Below are positions 32,674 to 40,217 of a stretch of DNA of 58,094 nucleotides, in pieces (within the stretch, counting starts at the first letter, position 1; every line of letters begins with the position of its first letter). The stretch covers positions 1 to 58,094 of the IMG/VR virus record IMGVR_UViG_3300027842_000016. One strand, 5' to 3'. The notes beneath the pieces were generated by a model. That model saw only the letters and a program-made list of their open reading frames with translations, made no database searches and was not told where the DNA came from. A program made the translations under genes and the position numbers. This stretch comes from a virus.

Positions 32674-33618
32674 TTATCCGTTGCTGGTCCCGATGACTTC
32701 GACGGCCCGGTTGGAGTCTAAGATCGGATATACCGCATAGCACTTCCACCCGATTGAACCGTTCAAGTTCAGGGGGTCGGCCACACCGCTATCTCCCGGT
32801 TGGTGGACGATTTTCTGAATCCCTTGGTTGGCAACATCGACAGCACCAAAGGCTTCTTTTCCGAACACCCAGCTGTGATACGTCACGGCAGACATCGCCC
32901 CGACGCCAGTGAAGATGTTCTGCGATTCTTGGAAGCGGATGTTGGACATCTTTCCAAGCTCGCCAGCTAGAGCCATTTCATGCACCCGCTCAATGCTGAT
33001 GTACTTGTTCAGCTCGATCCAGCTGGTAGCGTTGCTATCAGACTGCAAGTCGAACGAAGTATGAGGGGACACGATCCCGTGGTAGCAACCATCCTCGAAA
33101 GGAAGGACTGCCAACGAGCGCAGGAACGCTGACGCCCGGCGGAAGTCAACCGCGAGCGCAGGGGTGTTCACAGCGCCTTCGGTCATTGCACCGCCTGTAT
33201 ACTGGATCGTCATATTGCCGGTGAGGGCGTTACGAGCGATGGTATCCAGGGACAGTCCGGCCTGATAGCCAAGCACATCGTGGATGGCTTCAGTGATGTT
33301 GTCATACGCTTCCAGCATAAGCCGGTCAGAGTAAGCAACATACGCTCCGTATTGCACGGGCGTCGCCAAGATTTTCGTGGACTGCCAGACTTGGCCGTTC
33401 GGGTTTACACCTTCGCCTAGAGGCGTGGTGACCGCTGCCTGGTTCACAGGGCGGAGGAACTGAATTTGCGTACCAGACTGCCGAGGCAGGGTCCGCTTTT
33501 CAGCGTTCTCTTGGAAGAACAAAGAGAACATGAGACGGGTCAAGAGCTTGCGATCATAGAAGATCGCGGAAGCGTCATTCAGACCCGACGTGGAAGTAAG
33601 GTTCGTGTTAAGAGCCAT
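32674..33618 (-). CDS. major capsid protein, N4-gp56 family
   Basis: 314 residues from ATG 33618, preceded by AAAGGTG. A GTG three codons earlier is rejected. Family hallmarks: AIFYDRKLLTRLMFSLFFQE, LPRQSGTQIQFLRPVN, LGEGVNP, PVQYGAYVAYSDRLMLEAYD and LGYQAGLSLDTIARNAL. This is an HK97-fold shell protein. It sits downstream of the scaffold-like gene, with a long RNA-gene-containing leader in between, unusual for the most highly expressed structural gene. Confidence 0.9.
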   Translation of the reverse strand: MALNTNLTSTSGLNDASAIFYDRKLLTRLMFSLFFQENAEKRTLPRQSGTQIQFLRPVNQAAVTTPLGEGVNPNGQVWQSTKILATPVQYGAYVAYSDRLMLEAYDNITEAIHDVLGYQAGLSLDTIARNALTGNMTIQYTGGAMTEGAVNTPALAVDFRRASAFLRSLAVLPFEDGCYHGIVSPHTSFDLQSDSNATSWIELNKYISIERVHEMALAGELGKMSNIRFQESQNIFTGVGAMSAVTYHSWVFGKEAFGAVDVANQGIQKIVHQPGDSGVADPLNLNGSIGWKCYAVYPILDSNRAVEVIGTSNG

Positions 33619-33852
33619 ATCTTTCACCTTTCATTTACGAAATACGCGGGAGCGCAAAATCTCCTTATGCACGTTTGTACAAGCTCCAAGGTCCTGGCCG
33701 TCCAAGCCGCCAGCGCATCAATCCTATGTGGGGCGTCCGCGAAGGACGCTTGTCCGTTAGTAATGGACACATGCCTTATCTCGTACAAACGAGGGGCTTT
33801 GCTTGTTACCAATCATCTTGTCCAATTAAGGGGCCTGTTTGGTAACTTTATA
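33619..33852 (-). promoter_or_regulatory. structured leader of the capsid gene
   Basis: 234 bases between the tRNA-Met end and the capsid ATG. Inverted repeats: 33805-33812 with 33839-33846 (8 bp), 33672-33680 with 33783-33791 (9 bp), and 33733-33738 with 33744-33749 (6 bp, 5-base loop). A 62-codon TTG-initiated frame (33624-33812) also spans it, but no ribosome site supports it. The stems suggest a structured 5' untranslated region controlling capsid expression or RNA processing after tRNA release. Confidence 0.5.
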
Positions 33853-33928
33853 TGGTTGCTCGCCTGGGAATCGAACCCAGCCCTCTAGCTTATGAGACTA
33901 GAATGATCATCCAGATCACTTGCGTGCG
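33853..33928 (-). tRNA. tRNA-Met-like (CAU), initiator-like C1-A72
   Basis: 76 bases including encoded CCA. The cloverleaf is complete: D stem GTGA/TCAT with GG in the loop, anticodon stem CTAGT/GCTAG, loop CTCATAA giving anticodon CAU, 4-base variable loop, T arm CTGGG-TTCGATT-CCCAG. The acceptor stem has two mismatches, C1-A72 and A4-A69. C1-A72 is the bacterial initiator hallmark, but the three G-C pairs of the initiator anticodon stem are absent. It may be an elongator Met, an Ile2 (if the C is modified) or a decaying gene. Confidence 0.75.
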
Positions 33929-33937
33929 AAATTGGAA

Positions 33938-34159
33938 CCCAGGGTCTATGTAACAAAAACTTCAACTTTTTATTACAGGAAGCGTCGCCTGGGTAACTTT
34001 ATGTTATCACGATAACGCCTTTCGGCGTAAAGCGGATGCTCTGCCAACTGAGCTACTCCCCCGATGGAGGAGGCCGGACTCGAACCGGCGACCTATCTGC
34101 TAAAATTGTGCCCAGGGGGCCTTGTGAGTATCCCGATTTTACGGGCAGCTGACCCTGGG
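33938..34159 (-). ncRNA. permuted tRNA-like structured RNA
   Basis: On the - strand the 3' half of a tRNA (34065-34100: anticodon-stem 3' strand GCAGA, TAGGTC, T arm GCCGG-TTCGAGT-CCGGC, acceptor CTCCTCC, A) comes before the 5' half (34062-34032: acceptor GGGGGAG, TA, D arm GCTC-AGTTGGCA-GAGC, A, TCCGC). The acceptor strands pair over 7 bp and are joined by a loop ATC. Further pairing joins the flanks: 34101-34107 with 33995-34001 and 34111-34116 with 33988-33993. A perfect 9-bp stem (33938-33946 with 34151-34159) encloses everything. Two hairpins (GAAA tetraloop; GTTATC/GATAAC) sit where the anticodon loop would open. Confidence 0.7.
33949..33977 (-). other. 11-bp hairpin inside the permuted-tRNA region
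   Basis: TGTAACAAAAA (33949-33959) pairs with TTTTTATTACA (33967-33977) across a 7-base loop, with one G-U-type pair in RNA. It lies just inside the outer 9-bp stem of the structured RNA. No T tract follows, so it is probably part of that RNA rather than a terminator. Confidence 0.6.
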
Positions 34160-34169
34160 GCTTTGGTGA

Positions 34170-35186
34170 TTATCTTTGCTGAGCGTCCGGGTGATTCTGA
34201 AGCCACTCGCGCTGTTGCGCCAGTGTCATCTTCCTGAACGCGGCCAGGCCGTCTGTCGGCATACGGCCCGCGCCTTTCCCGGCGCTTGCCACAGTTCCGC
34301 CAGCTGCTTCGGCACGAAGGGCTGCTTGCGCTTCTTTCATCGCATCTTCCCTTGCGGCTTTGGCAATGGCCTCTTTCTCCTTGGCCAGCATTTCGGCCAG
34401 GATTTCCTTCATCTCTGATTCTTTGTAGACCTTCTCTCCGCTCGGTTCGGGAGCCGGGGCCGGTGCAGCCTTGGGATTCTCTTGGAGAGCCAACTCATAA
34501 AGCTGGTCCAAGACCTCGGCAGCCGGTTTGGTGAAGTCCACGCGGGGGTCGCCGTTGCCGGTCGCGCCCGTTGCCAGCTTCACGATGGAAGGATAAAGGC
34601 GCTTCCATTCCGGGTAGTTCTCGGCGTCGTTCTCGCGCCGCGTCCTCTCGATGAAGATGTCCTTCGCCTTGTTCTCGGCGGCAAGGGCTTCCAACTGTTC
34701 CTGGTGCTCTTGGGTCATCGCTTCCCGCTCGCTCTCCACAAATTTCTGAAGGGCTTCGGGGTTCTTCGCCAACTCTTTGTAGTCGATTGGCGTCTTTGAG
34801 AGGCTTGCTAAAAGCTTGTACGTCTTTTCCTGCGCTTCTTTGATCTCGGCCATTTCCTTTCGGAGCTTGGCGTTTTCCTGAGAGGTGCGGACGTTCCACT
34901 TTCTCAGCTCTTCCGGGTCGTTGGCTTCTTTCTTGCTCTTGGGAAGGAACTTCCCAGTGGCCGGGTCTTTCTCGACCTTGCCTTTCTCTGGATCGTCAGC
35001 GGGCTTCTTGTCCGCAGCTGCCTTCTCTTCAGCCGCCTTTTTGTCGGCCTCAGCCTTGTCAGCAGCGGCCTTCGCTTCCGCTTCCTTCGGATCGGGCTGT
35101 GCAACTTCCTCTTGCTTCTTCTCAAGGGCCTCAGCTCGTTGAGCGATTGAAGCCGGGTTTACTGTTGATTCGCTTGCGTGTCCCAT
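34170..35186 (-). CDS. scaffolding-like protein, 338 aa
   Basis: Highly charged and helical: a Lys/Ala/Glu/Asp-rich first half (AKAAADKAEADKKAAEEKAA), a central coiled coil (WNVRTSQENAKLRKEMAEIK) and a Gln-rich C-terminal tail (RKMTLAQQREWLQNHPDAQQ). The length, composition and position directly before the capsid gene are those of capsid scaffolds. A small perfect hairpin (35214-35228) lies in its leader. No protease domain seen. Confidence 0.72.
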   Translation of the reverse strand: MGHASESTVNPASIAQRAEALEKKQEEVAQPDPKEAEAKAAADKAEADKKAAEEKAAADKKPADDPEKGKVEKDPATGKFLPKSKKEANDPEELRKWNVRTSQENAKLRKEMAEIKEAQEKTYKLLASLSKTPIDYKELAKNPEALQKFVESEREAMTQEHQEQLEALAAENKAKDIFIERTRRENDAENYPEWKRLYPSIVKLATGATGNGDPRVDFTKPAAEVLDQLYELALQENPKAAPAPAPEPSGEKVYKESEMKEILAEMLAKEKEAIAKAAREDAMKEAQAALRAEAAGGTVASAGKGAGRMPTDGLAAFRKMTLAQQREWLQNHPDAQQR

Positions 35187-35259
35187 TTTGTTTCTCCTTT
35201 ACTTGTTGATTGTCCCACCACAGGTGGGGTCAGGTAAAAATAGAAAGAAACTTCTCCTC

Positions 35260-35619
35260 CTACTCTAATCCTAAAGCTTTCTTTTCCTCGTTGATCGCCT
35301 TGAAGTGATCCGCGATTGCCTTCGATGCAACTTGCCCAATCGCGCTCTGGGCATAAATCCAATTACGAAGCTTCGTCATTCCCTGAACCTGGAAGATGAC
35401 CTTCCTATGGTCGCCATCCGGGTCATTGAAAATCTTCGTGTTCTCTTCCTGCATGTAGTTGTTGATGTACTCCTCAACCTTCTTCCATGCCGGATGTCGG
35501 CGCAAGTCCTCGAACAATGCTCCCGCGTGCGCCTGGCGCTCAAGAGCATCAAGCTTCATGAGAGTGTTCTTTTCCTCTTCCGTGTTATACGGGTCCTCCG
35601 CCTCTTTAGCAAAGTCCAT
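35260..35619 (-). CDS. hypothetical head-region protein, 119 aa
   Basis: A helical protein rich in Glu, Lys and Ala (EEEKNTLMKLDALERQAHAG; HPAWKKVEEYINNYMQEENT). Similar small proteins lie between portal and scaffold in many podoviruses. No family recognised. Confidence 0.65.
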   Translation of the reverse strand: MDFAKEAEDPYNTEEEKNTLMKLDALERQAHAGALFEDLRRHPAWKKVEEYINNYMQEENTKIFNDPDGDHRKVIFQVQGMTKLRNWIYAQSAIGQVASKAIADHFKAINEEKKALGLE

Positions 35620-35631
35620 TTGATCCTCCGA

Positions 35632-35820
35632 TCAGTATGACAATCCCTTGACTACCGCGCTGTGGTGCTTCGCTGCTTTCTTTTGCTTCTTCACATGGTA
35701 TGGCAAATTCTTTCGGCCCTTGCTGGCCCGGTCAAATTCCTTCACGACCTTGGGAGACATCTCTCCGCGCTCCATCGCTGCGTGGAAGTAACCTTGCTGT
35801 GCCCGGCTCGCGTAAGGCAT
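35632..35820 (-). CDS. hypothetical small basic protein, 62 aa
   Basis: PYASRAQQGYFHAAMERGEM followed by a basic stretch (ASKGRKNLPYHVKKQKKAAK) and VVKGLSY. The opening resembles small phage proteins that begin with SRAQQGYF, and the end matches VVKGLTE of the protein at 13022. Possible minor virion protein. Confidence 0.65.
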   Translation of the reverse strand: MPYASRAQQGYFHAAMERGEMSPKVVKEFDRASKGRKNLPYHVKKQKKAAKHHSAVVKGLSY

Positions 35821-35821
35821 C

Positions 35822-35935
35822 TCAGTGCACCATCACCCAGAGCCAAACCAGGTTCAGCGCCTGAAAGGCCAGGTTGACAACGACCTGGGCCAGGATGAAT
35901 CCAACACCCAGTTTGAATCCGTCTTTTACGGTCAT
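35822..35935 (-). CDS. 37-aa membrane peptide
   Basis: An ORF between the portal stop and the next gene: a short charged head (TVKDGFKLG) then one hydrophobic helix (VGFILAQVVVNLAFQALNLV). No good ribosome site, but it starts one base after the portal stop, so reinitiation could express it. Confidence 0.5.
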   Translation of the reverse strand: MTVKDGFKLGVGFILAQVVVNLAFQALNLVWLWVMVH

Positions 35936-35936
35936 A

Positions 35937-38033
35937 TTATTTTAACCCCACTGGTTGACTCGCCGCACCGGGAAGATTCACAGGTGGTACAGCTGTCGTT
36001 AGCTGTGGAAGTACCGATGCCGCCGTTCTTGTAGCCAGTGGTACGGTCGGTGATCCGCCGTTGCCGCCAGCTTGATGTGCCGCTAAAATTGCTTTGCCCG
36101 CCACAGCCGTGTCACTGGCCGGAGGTGGGACTGGTCCTGGGCCGCCGGGAAGGTTCGTGGGGCCGGGGCCACCTGCGCCCCCTGCACCTGCCGCTGGCTG
36201 AGGATTCAAACCAGCTGCACGAATATTCTTGGAGTCGAAGCCCATCAGCTCCCAGATTTGCTTCAGGATGGTGTCGATGGAGTTCGGGTCCAACTGGTTC
36301 TGCGCCAGCGTGAAGAACGTAGACATCTGGTTGACCTTCTGGTCCTTGTTGACCATTTCGGACAACACCGTCAATTTGAAGTTGACGCCCGCCGCCGTCC
36401 TGATCATGGCCGGGGTCACCACTGCCGGGTCCGCGAAGATGTGGCCGTAGAAAGCGCGGATGACCTGGGAGTTGGTCAGATACTGCAAATCGAGCATGTA
36501 GAAAAGCTGAAGGACCTTCTTGATCCCCTTGATCTCGATGGCCTTGGCCGCCGTGGCAAACTTCTCCATCGCCTGTGAAACGGCCACCTTCGCAACACCG
36601 ACACCAATAGCGCCCTTGTTGCCCTGCATGTCATCAATGTTCCCGGTCAGCGAGGCTGGCACAGTAGCATTGAACATGTCCTGCTGAATCATCTGCGCGT
36701 CCGTGTAGGCGGACTGTGTAACGTCCTTGCGCTCGATGGGCTGTAAGTTCTCCATCGCGTCCACGAGGACGACTCCGCTGGGCGAGGCCGTGAGCTTGTC
36801 AACGTCGATGCTCGTGTCCGTAGACAGCGCCTTGTACATCTGGTTGATGAGGAGGTTCACGTTATCGAGCCGCTGGCGGCGCACGAGGTTGGTTTCGTTC
36901 TGCAAGCTGAGCACTGGCTCAACCAGACCGATACCGTACCATTCCAACGGCACTTTGCAGAAGCAGACTTTCACCAGCGGAACTTCTTGGTGATCAAATG
37001 GGTTCGGAACTGCGCGGACCACTACTTGCCGGTTAGCGATGACGATCTGGCAAGGCTCTTCCTTCCCGTCGCCATCGAGGTCCCAATAGCCCCAGACCTC
37101 AACCAGCTCGATGTCCTTAGACACGACCGTAGAGATTTCACCACGCGCCGTCTTTCTCCACTGCCGGGTTTCCTGGTACTTGTAGGTCGTCCCAGTGGCC
37201 AGCGCCATCTCTTTGTTTCCAAAATAGGGTTGGGGACTGTCGCAGATTCGTGCGAACTCGTCCCGGTTCATAAATTTGCGGATCATCACGGAGGACTGGT
37301 TCTCCACATCGGCGTGGTCCTGTTCCGGGTACACGTCCAAAATGTCGAGCACAGTGAGCTTCGGTCGGCGTCCTACGATCTCGTAGCGCTTCTTCTCTTC
37401 GTAGGTGACCTTCTCCTGGTTGACGCCGTTGTCGTCCACGTAGGTGAATTTCTTCGGCTGGCGATTGACGCGCCATTTCCATTCCACTTCCCAGTCCACC
37501 CAGAAGTAGGACGTTCCGTAGAGTAGGAGCTGCTTCAAAAAGGTTTCGTACTTGTCGTTGAACTCGTTCTTGTCGAGCTGGTCGGCCAGGAGGCGGTTGA
37601 TGTTCTTTGCGATCTCGTCCTCGTTGATGTCGTTCGGCACAACGTCAAAGAGATTCTCGTTGCCGCTCGTGAAGCTGATGAGCTTCGGCGTGGCAATCTC
37701 GATGATCTGGAAAATGAGAGGGACGAAAATCTTGGACCGCGTGGGCGTCCGGCTGGTGACGTTGCCGTTCATGTAGGCAACGTAAATCTGCCACCACAGA
37801 ATCTCGTAGGCCTTGCGCCAGTTCTCGCGGAGCGTCAGCTCGCCCATGAACTGAGACACCATCGTCTTTTGAACGGCCAGGCTGTAGGCGTCCTCAGTCT
37901 CGTTCTTGGCATTGTCGTACCCTTCCGGCATTGCGATCTGAATCGGCCTGTCGCCTTGCAGTTGATCGAGTTCGTCAGACCCTTCCTGGTCCTCCATCTT
38001 CTGCAATTCGTCCGCGTTCTCAGTTAAATCCAT
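35937..38033 (-). CDS. portal protein, 698 aa
   Basis: Large portal of the length found in P22-like phages. Recognisable portal features: the N-terminal helix RENWRKAYEILWWQIYVAYM, NVTSRTPTRSKIFVPLIFQI, the wing strand GTSYFWVDWEVEWKWRVN, the clip-stem region PFDHQEVPLVKVCFCKVPLE with LVEPVLSLQNETNLVRRQRL, and a Pro/Gly/Ala-rich C-terminus. The start overlaps the TerL stop. Assignment rests on length, order and these segments. Confidence 0.82.
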   Translation of the reverse strand: MDLTENADELQKMEDQEGSDELDQLQGDRPIQIAMPEGYDNAKNETEDAYSLAVQKTMVSQFMGELTLRENWRKAYEILWWQIYVAYMNGNVTSRTPTRSKIFVPLIFQIIEIATPKLISFTSGNENLFDVVPNDINEDEIAKNINRLLADQLDKNEFNDKYETFLKQLLLYGTSYFWVDWEVEWKWRVNRQPKKFTYVDDNGVNQEKVTYEEKKRYEIVGRRPKLTVLDILDVYPEQDHADVENQSSVMIRKFMNRDEFARICDSPQPYFGNKEMALATGTTYKYQETRQWRKTARGEISTVVSKDIELVEVWGYWDLDGDGKEEPCQIVIANRQVVVRAVPNPFDHQEVPLVKVCFCKVPLEWYGIGLVEPVLSLQNETNLVRRQRLDNVNLLINQMYKALSTDTSIDVDKLTASPSGVVLVDAMENLQPIERKDVTQSAYTDAQMIQQDMFNATVPASLTGNIDDMQGNKGAIGVGVAKVAVSQAMEKFATAAKAIEIKGIKKVLQLFYMLDLQYLTNSQVIRAFYGHIFADPAVVTPAMIRTAAGVNFKLTVLSEMVNKDQKVNQMSTFFTLAQNQLDPNSIDTILKQIWELMGFDSKNIRAAGLNPQPAAGAGGAGGPGPTNLPGGPGPVPPPASDTAVAGKAILAAHQAGGNGGSPTVPLATRTAASVLPQLTTAVPPVNLPGAASQPVGLK

Positions 38034-39391
38034 TATTCGTCCTCTGATACGTTAGTGAATGCCGTGTACGGCAAAAGCTCGTTGGTGTCGCGCTCGACCT
38101 TGCGCCTTTCTGGTTTTTTGTTCAAATCAAGTGGGTCAAATGTCTTAGCCGCCTTTTTTCTTGCAAGGCCACCCAGCCTAACCAGGTCGTATACTCCGGC
38201 CAGGTTCTTAGAGAAACCGTACCGTAGAGCGTCAGGGCTGTGAGAACACTCATGAGCAGGTTTAGGAGCCTTTCCACTCGCGGGAGCCTTCTCATAGCAG
38301 TATCCCTCCATCTCCCGGATCAGGTCCTCGCACGTGTCGAAGAACACGAGCCGGTTCTCTTTCAAGAGCTTCGTGATGCGCTGGATGCCAACGTCGATGT
38401 CGTTGTCGGCCTGTTCAAATCGCAATTTGCATACCGTGCGCGTCTCGTTCATGACGGCCACAGCCGCCGGGTCCCAGATGGTGAAGGTGAACTTGTTGAA
38501 GTCGATGAACTTCCCAAGGACCTGCGCCAGGGTGTGATTCTTGTAGAACTGGGTGTAGACGTAGAACTTCTTCGACTCCGAGTCGTAGGTGATGCCCAGG
38601 ATGGACGTTGGGTCCGTCCACCCGTAGTCGAGCCCCGACCACTTCGGCCAATGGCTTGGAATGTCGAACGGCTCGCACACATGGTCGTGCCGGTTGAACT
38701 CCGGGTACACCAGGCCCTCGATCTGGACGAACCGCCCCTCGAAGTCCCGCTGGAAGATGGACACGTTCATCGTGGCCTTCGCCCGGTCGTAGACCGCCCG
38801 GTCGATGTAGGGGTTGTCGGCCATTGAGAAATTGATATAGAAGAGCCACGGCAGGAACTTCCGCTGCTCGATCAGCCTGACGTTCATCCACGAGGACGGG
38901 CTGCCATACGGCGTGGTCGTCATCAGGAGCCGTCCCTTGGGGTCCCCGGCCTTCTGGACCAAGCGCTGACAGAGCTTGTCGTAGGTCGTCTCGACGCAGA
39001 GCGCCGCCTCGTCCATCCACGCCCGGCGGGCCCACAGCCCTTCCACGGCGTCCGGCTTGTCTGCTGACCTGATCCACACGACTCCCCCGTTGGAGAGCTG
39101 GATCAGGGACTCCTGCTTCTTGTACTCACCCAGACCCTTTGGCCAGTAGGTGAACAGGGTGCGAAGCGTGGACTGATTCAAAATTCGGTACGTCGGCCCA
39201 AGGATTAGGTAGTCGGCCTTGATGCCCGCCTTCATGTCCGCCGCGATCTCGCGGATGAGCCAGATGGCCCCCACGGAGGTCTTACCGGAGCGGTGTCCCG
39301 CGACGGCCAGAATCTGCTCTGCCTCCGAGTCCAGGATTCTCTGCTGGGCCTCGTGCGGGGTGAATACCAGTTCCCTGGATTCCCCGGACAT
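38033..39391 (-). CDS. terminase large subunit
   Basis: 452 residues. ATPase domain: Walker A AGHRSGKTS (31-39), adenine-side LGPTYRI, Walker B AWMDEA (124-129) and coupling motif TTTPYGS. Nuclease domain: GLDYGWTDPTS (Asp255), the central WDPAAVAVM Asp and the late HSPDALRYG Asp, the three metal ligands of the RNase H-like nuclease. It packages DNA through the portal. The start overlaps the upstream coiled-coil gene region without a gap. Confidence 0.95.
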   Translation of the reverse strand: MSGESRELVFTPHEAQQRILDSEAEQILAVAGHRSGKTSVGAIWLIREIAADMKAGIKADYLILGPTYRILNQSTLRTLFTYWPKGLGEYKKQESLIQLSNGGVVWIRSADKPDAVEGLWARRAWMDEAALCVETTYDKLCQRLVQKAGDPKGRLLMTTTPYGSPSSWMNVRLIEQRKFLPWLFYINFSMADNPYIDRAVYDRAKATMNVSIFQRDFEGRFVQIEGLVYPEFNRHDHVCEPFDIPSHWPKWSGLDYGWTDPTSILGITYDSESKKFYVYTQFYKNHTLAQVLGKFIDFNKFTFTIWDPAAVAVMNETRTVCKLRFEQADNDIDVGIQRITKLLKENRLVFFDTCEDLIREMEGYCYEKAPASGKAPKPAHECSHSPDALRYGFSKNLAGVYDLVRLGGLARKKAAKTFDPLDLNKKPERRKVERDTNELLPYTAFTNVSEDE

Positions 39392-39392
39392 C

Positions 39393-39686
39393 TCAGTTCT
39401 TGTCCTTGAACTCCCCTTGGACGATGGACGCCCTGGGGCGCATCACATAGGCCACGAGCTGCTGGAACTGGGTCTGGATGGCCAGGAAGTTCTGGTTCTG
39501 ATTGTTGGCCAGCTGCTTGAACGCCTCCGACAGCATGACGACGGCTTGCTCAAGCCCCTGGATTCTCTGCTCCTGGTGGATCAGCCGGGCGATCAAAACC
39601 TCTTCCACGGAGACAGTCCGCTCAAGCGGCTGGTGCATCGGGGCTGGCGTGGGGGTCGGTTCCCCCTTCATGTCAAAGGGCCACAT
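39393..39686 (-). CDS. coiled-coil protein upstream of TerL, 97 aa
   Basis: A Pro-rich head (MKGEPTPTPAPMHQPLERTV) and a long helix with hydrophobic heptads (ARLIHQEQRIQGLEQAVVML). The start overlaps the stop of the 38-aa gene (TAATG). It could oligomerise or act with terminase. No family recognised. Confidence 0.65.
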   Translation of the reverse strand: MWPFDMKGEPTPTPAPMHQPLERTVSVEEVLIARLIHQEQRIQGLEQAVVMLSEAFKQLANNQNQNFLAIQTQFQQLVAYVMRPRASIVQGEFKDKN

Positions 39687-39802
39687 TATTTGGACTCCTC
39701 CAAAAGACCCAGCTTCTTCATGTCCTCGCGGGAGAGGCCGAAGGCCTCCGGGTGTTTAAAATGGGGGTTGACCTGCTCCGGGTCGATCTGGACCTTGTTC
39801 AT
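39686..39802 (-). CDS. 38-aa hypothetical protein
   Basis: AAGGAG lies six bases before ATG 39802 and the stop overlaps the next start. The sequence includes VNPHFKHPEAFGLSREDMKK, an acidic-helical end. Short genes of this kind often sit by TerL. Function unknown. Confidence 0.65.
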   Translation of the reverse strand: MNKVQIDPEQVNPHFKHPEAFGLSREDMKKLGLLEESK

Positions 39803-39831
39803 TCGATTCTCCTTGAGTTCTATGCGCGTTA

Positions 39832-39905
39832 TGGGGTGACGTAAGGGAGTCGAACCCTTCCACAGTGGGTCACAGCCACCGGCCCTACCGATAGGCGAAT
39901 GTCAC
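39832..39905 (-). tRNA. tRNA-His (GUG)
   Basis: 74 bases with encoded CCA. Acceptor GTGACAT/ACGTCAC (one A-C mismatch), D stem GCCT/GGGC, anticodon stem GGTGG/CCACT with loop CTGTGAC (anticodon GUG), 4-base variable loop, T arm AAGGG-TTCGACT-CCCTT, discriminator C73 as expected for His. The base at -1 is T rather than G, so the G-1 identity element would need another source. The 5' end lies in a 7-bp palindrome (CGAATGT/ACATTCG) that could compete with the acceptor stem. Confidence 0.82.
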
Positions 39906-40217
39906 ATTCGATTATGTTTTGTGCGCGGAAATCGTCCTGGCAGGGCACGAAGTGCACATAAAACATAACTCCAAAACAGGGCGAATTTTAGAGATTTTTA
40001 AAAAAAAAATTGGCTGAGGCTAAAGTGCCACTCTTGAGTGCGCGTTACAAAACGAGTTTATTTCACAGGGTGTTCTGAAGGGGGGTCAATTTGGTGATTT
40101 TTAAATGTCGCAAGCTTCCCGCCTAATACTAACCTGCCTTCCGACCTCCCTCCCCTTACCCGCCTTAACATTCGTTGATAAGGCTTAACATTGTAACATA
40201 TTGTTAAGACGCGCTGT
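39906..40217. other. intergenic region with hairpin and T tract between TerS and tRNA-His
   Basis: No gene is seen. A 9+4-bp stem with a 2-base bulge spans 39912-39968 (TTATGTTTT and GTGC with their complements). A run of ten A at 40000-40009 reads as T10 on the - strand. Two TTAACATT octamers lie at 40165 and 40185. The region may end the TerS transcript, process tRNA-His and carry a packaging or regulatory site. Confidence 0.5.
40000..40030 (-). terminator. possible weak terminator after TerS
   Basis: On the - strand a short TGGC/GCCA stem precedes a run of ten T. The stem is only 4 bp, so termination would be partial at best. Confidence 0.3.

Noticed and set aside
32546-32749. Minus-strand ORF across the capsid 3' end
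   Set aside because: Overlaps the well-supported capsid gene and a stem-loop, and has no ribosome site.
33624-33812. 62-codon TTG-initiated ORF in the capsid leader
   Set aside because: No ribosome site, rare start, and overlapping inverted repeats. Kept only as a remark in the leader entry.
33938-34159. Permuted group I or group II intron explaining the split tRNA
   Set aside because: No P7-type R/S elements or group II domain V hairpin could be found in the flanks. The stems seen do not match the group I core order. A covariance search would be decisive.
33938-34159. Permuted tmRNA
   Set aside because: The 5' half has a full canonical D arm, and no tag reading frame or tmRNA-type 5' end is present.
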